From CAZNPU01 sp964575335 (GTDB lineage: Bacteria; Planctomycetota; Phycisphaerae; Phycisphaerales; SM1A02), in assembly GCA_964575335.1 (NCBI GenBank), contig CAZNPU010000030.1, positions 1-40,854 of the forward strand: a DNA stretch of 40,854 bases, given 5' to 3'. Below the pieces are notes generated by a model. That model was not told where the DNA came from. It saw only the letters and a program-made list of their open reading frames with translations, and ran no database searches. The first letter of the stretch is position 1. Each line of letters starts with the position of its first letter. A program made the translations under genes and the position numbers. Below are positions 39,483-40,854 of this stretch, piece after piece.

Positions 39483-40589
39483 TCAAATGATGTGGTTTGC
39501 TGCCACGTGAGCGTTTTTCTTGTCCGTCGCCGCCGGCAGTATGGCTTGTACCGGCATGTACGCTTTGTCGTCTGTTTCCGGTATAGCATTTGACGATGCA
39601 CGCGGATCATCCACGATCATGCATCGCACGGTCCGCATGTGCTGAGTTTCAAGCAGTTTTGTCGTTGCGGCATTCAGCAGCGCAGCATGAGGCAATATGC
39701 GGAAGGTCGTATCGGATGCTGCTGCCGGCAGACGCGCTGATTGCGCCGCTGCAGTGAGGTCGTTGGCATTCGATGTCCATCCCTCAACGCGGGCTATACA
39801 GGTTCTGGAGAAACTGCTCACCTCGCCGACGTTGTTCGCCCATCGTGCCCAGTACACCACCAGCATTGGAGTTTTGGGAATCGGAAACTTGACTTCAATC
39901 GGGCTTTTCGAGAATGAGCCAAGATACAGCGGCCATCCGCTGCGTTCCCAAGGTGCGTTCGGTATGCTTTCACCCGGCGGCACGAATTCGAAAAACAACT
40001 CAATCCGGTCTGCGCCGTCGGGCTTGGCACGACGAATCTGGCCGCGTTCATACAGTGGGCCGCGATCAACCAGATCGTAAAATTTCAGCACATGAATGCC
40101 GCTGCCGCTTCCAGGTGAGATGCCGCCGACTGTGCCGTCACCGCTACCGACGAACATGAGCATCGGCGGATTGCTCGGACATCTGCGATGTCCGGGCTTC
40201 TTCTTGCGCACCTTGATGCGCAACTGTTTCTTTCTTATATCACTTATCTTCGGGTTAGCACGAATGATGTTTGCAAAACGCCGCACAACCTGTTCAGCGT
40301 TCCTGCGAGCCTGATCCTTGGCAGCAATCGTTATCTGGGATCGCGTGCGTTTCTGCATCGCTATGGCCAGCGCGCTGCGAAATTCCTGCACCGCGTCAAC
40401 AAGTTCCAGTATTTCTTCTGCATTGAAGCCGAACGCTTGGGGATCAGTTTGAATCGTCCGGATAAACCCGTGGGCAGTAAACGCAAAATCGCTGTCAGAT
40501 GACGGGATGAATTTCGCAAGATTGCGGCGCTGGCGAACCGTTGCGGTTCGAGCACGTCGGCGTCTACGATGTGCTTGAAGCTTTGTCAT
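39483..40589 (-). CDS. Hypothetical protein with basic N-terminus and Gly/Ser linker
   Basis: A 368-residue protein not assigned to a named family. N-terminal 15 residues are Arg-rich (RRRRRARTATVRQRR), followed by a helical domain to about 125 (FGFNAEEILELVDAVQEFR, SQITIAAKDQARRNAEQVV). This layout resembles helical proteins often seen in planctomycetes, but I cannot name them. A KVRKKKPGHRRCPS segment and a Gly/Ser stretch (GSGDGTVGGISPGSGSG) lead to a beta-rich part (IHVLKFYDLVDRGPLY, IELFFEFVPPGESIP, GWPLYLGSFSKSPIEVKFP, TPMLVVYWARWANNVGEVSSF) resembling an Ig-like or fibronectin-like domain. No signal peptide. The start overlaps the stop of the upstream frame (ATGA at 40589-40586), supporting coupling. 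Confidence 0.75.
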   Translation of the reverse strand: MTKLQAHRRRRRARTATVRQRRNLAKFIPSSDSDFAFTAHGFIRTIQTDPQAFGFNAEEILELVDAVQEFRSALAIAMQKRTRSQITIAAKDQARRNAEQVVRRFANIIRANPKISDIRKKQLRIKVRKKKPGHRRCPSNPPMLMFVGSGDGTVGGISPGSGSGIHVLKFYDLVDRGPLYERGQIRRAKPDGADRIELFFEFVPPGESIPNAPWERSGWPLYLGSFSKSPIEVKFPIPKTPMLVVYWARWANNVGEVSSFSRTCIARVEGWTSNANDLTAAAQSARLPAAASDTTFRILPHAALLNAATTKLLETQHMRTVRCMIVDDPRASSNAIPETDDKAYMPVQAILPAATDKKNAHVAANHII

Positions 40590-40854
40590 GCTGCTCTCAC
40601 TTTCCCGGTTTCGGCGGTTTTGTTCCTGGGTTTACCACGATGGTCGCTCAGAGCATTGAGCGAGGATGCGTTTTCAAGTTCAAGCTCAACCGCAAGGGTT
40701 TGTTCCCTGCATTCTGCATCGTGGTTGCTGAAGTATTTTCCTCGTCCGGAATAGCGCATTCCTTTACTGATCGTCCGAGAATTGCAAAAAATCGCTTTTA
40801 GACAGCAGGATGATTGCGCCAGACAACTGGCTGACATCATCAGCCACCAGTCTG
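40586..40854 (-). CDS. Hypothetical protein, 5' end beyond the window
   Basis: The frame is open from the window edge to a stop at 40586-40588 that overlaps the next gene's ATG. Two adjacent ATGs at 40840 and 40837 could start an 84-residue protein, but no stop lies between them and the edge, so it may extend further. Visible sequence has a Cys-rich beginning (SASCLAQSSCCLKAIFC), then YSGRGKYFSNHD and a hydrophilic end (DHRGKPRNKTAETGKV). No family recognised. The overlap with the downstream gene is the main argument that it is real. Confidence 0.4.
   Translation of the reverse strand, partial: DWWLMMSASCLAQSSCCLKAIFCNSRTISKGMRYSGRGKYFSNHDAECREQTLAVELELENASSLNALSDHRGKPRNKTAETGKVRAA

Noticed and set aside
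1..40854. tRNA genes, rRNA, CRISPR arrays, prophage or transposase genes
   Set aside because: Intergenic regions were read for T-loop, repeat-spacer and transposase signals and none was convincing; the window appears to be core chromosome.

Overview
The window looks like chromosomal DNA of a GC-rich (upper 50s percent, by eye) member of the Planctomycetota, most likely class Phycisphaerae. Pointers are the short basic protein of the Planctomycetes/Verrucomicrobia/Chlamydiae type (6554-6784), thioredoxin domains fused to long periplasmic N-terminal domains, a low-complexity secreted TPR protein, and several conserved-looking proteins of no recognised family. The phylum is an inference from gene content. 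I saw no rRNA, tRNA, CRISPR array, integrase or intact insertion sequence, so this reads as ordinary core genome rather than an island.

Layout. 1-1.8 kb: minus-strand cassette moaE / membrane protein / nth, with both junctions overlapping as ATGA. 1.9-4.5 kb: a TIM-barrel epimerase-like gene and a TPR gene broken near its 3' end by a frameshift. 4.5-8.1 kb: moaB divergent from acpS, then a SPOR-like membrane protein, the small basic protein and a PLP aminotransferase. 8.1-9.4 kb: mostly non-coding, with a structured segment, a small lipoprotein gene and terminators. 9.4-11.4 kb: minus-strand DUF971 / thioesterase / glycosyltransferase. 11.6-17.9 kb: pyrF, a solute-binding protein, pyruvate kinase, cinA and folK. 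18-23.8 kb: two tandem thioredoxin fusion genes and a 1005-residue FAD/Fe-S oxidoreductase. 24-27.1 kb: a DegP/HtrA protease and a class V aminotransferase, both minus. 27.4-28.8 kb: an apparently frameshifted unknown gene, lexA and a 129-nt inverted-repeat element. 29.1-31.2 kb: a shortened MnmE-like GTPase and coaX. 31.5-33.8 kb: a secreted Pro/Ala/Ser-, His- and Tyr-rich protein. 33.9-40.8 kb: an APH-fold kinase, a HAD phosphatase, a 1127-residue degenerate indolepyruvate oxidoreductase homologue and two minus-strand hypotheticals.

Functions cover cofactor synthesis (molybdopterin: moaE, moaB; folate: folK; CoA and ACP: coaX, acpS; NAD-related: cinA), central metabolism (pyruvate kinase, pyrF, a D-2-hydroxyacid dehydrogenase type enzyme), DNA repair and SOS (nth, lexA) and envelope quality control (DegP, thioredoxin fusions).

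Three signals stand out. (1) Many first genes of transcription units have a TAnnnT -10-like box 6-10 nt before the start codon and no Shine-Dalgarno, suggesting widespread leaderless or nearly leaderless mRNAs; most other genes have clear purine-rich ribosome sites. (2) The 1127-residue protein keeps the architecture of fused indolepyruvate:ferredoxin oxidoreductases but has lost the ferredoxin cysteines and the thiamine-diphosphate GDG motif. (3) Several familiar enzymes carry unusual key residues or lengths: Nth cluster spacing, CoaX Asp to Asn, an MnmE homologue without its C-terminal Cys motif.
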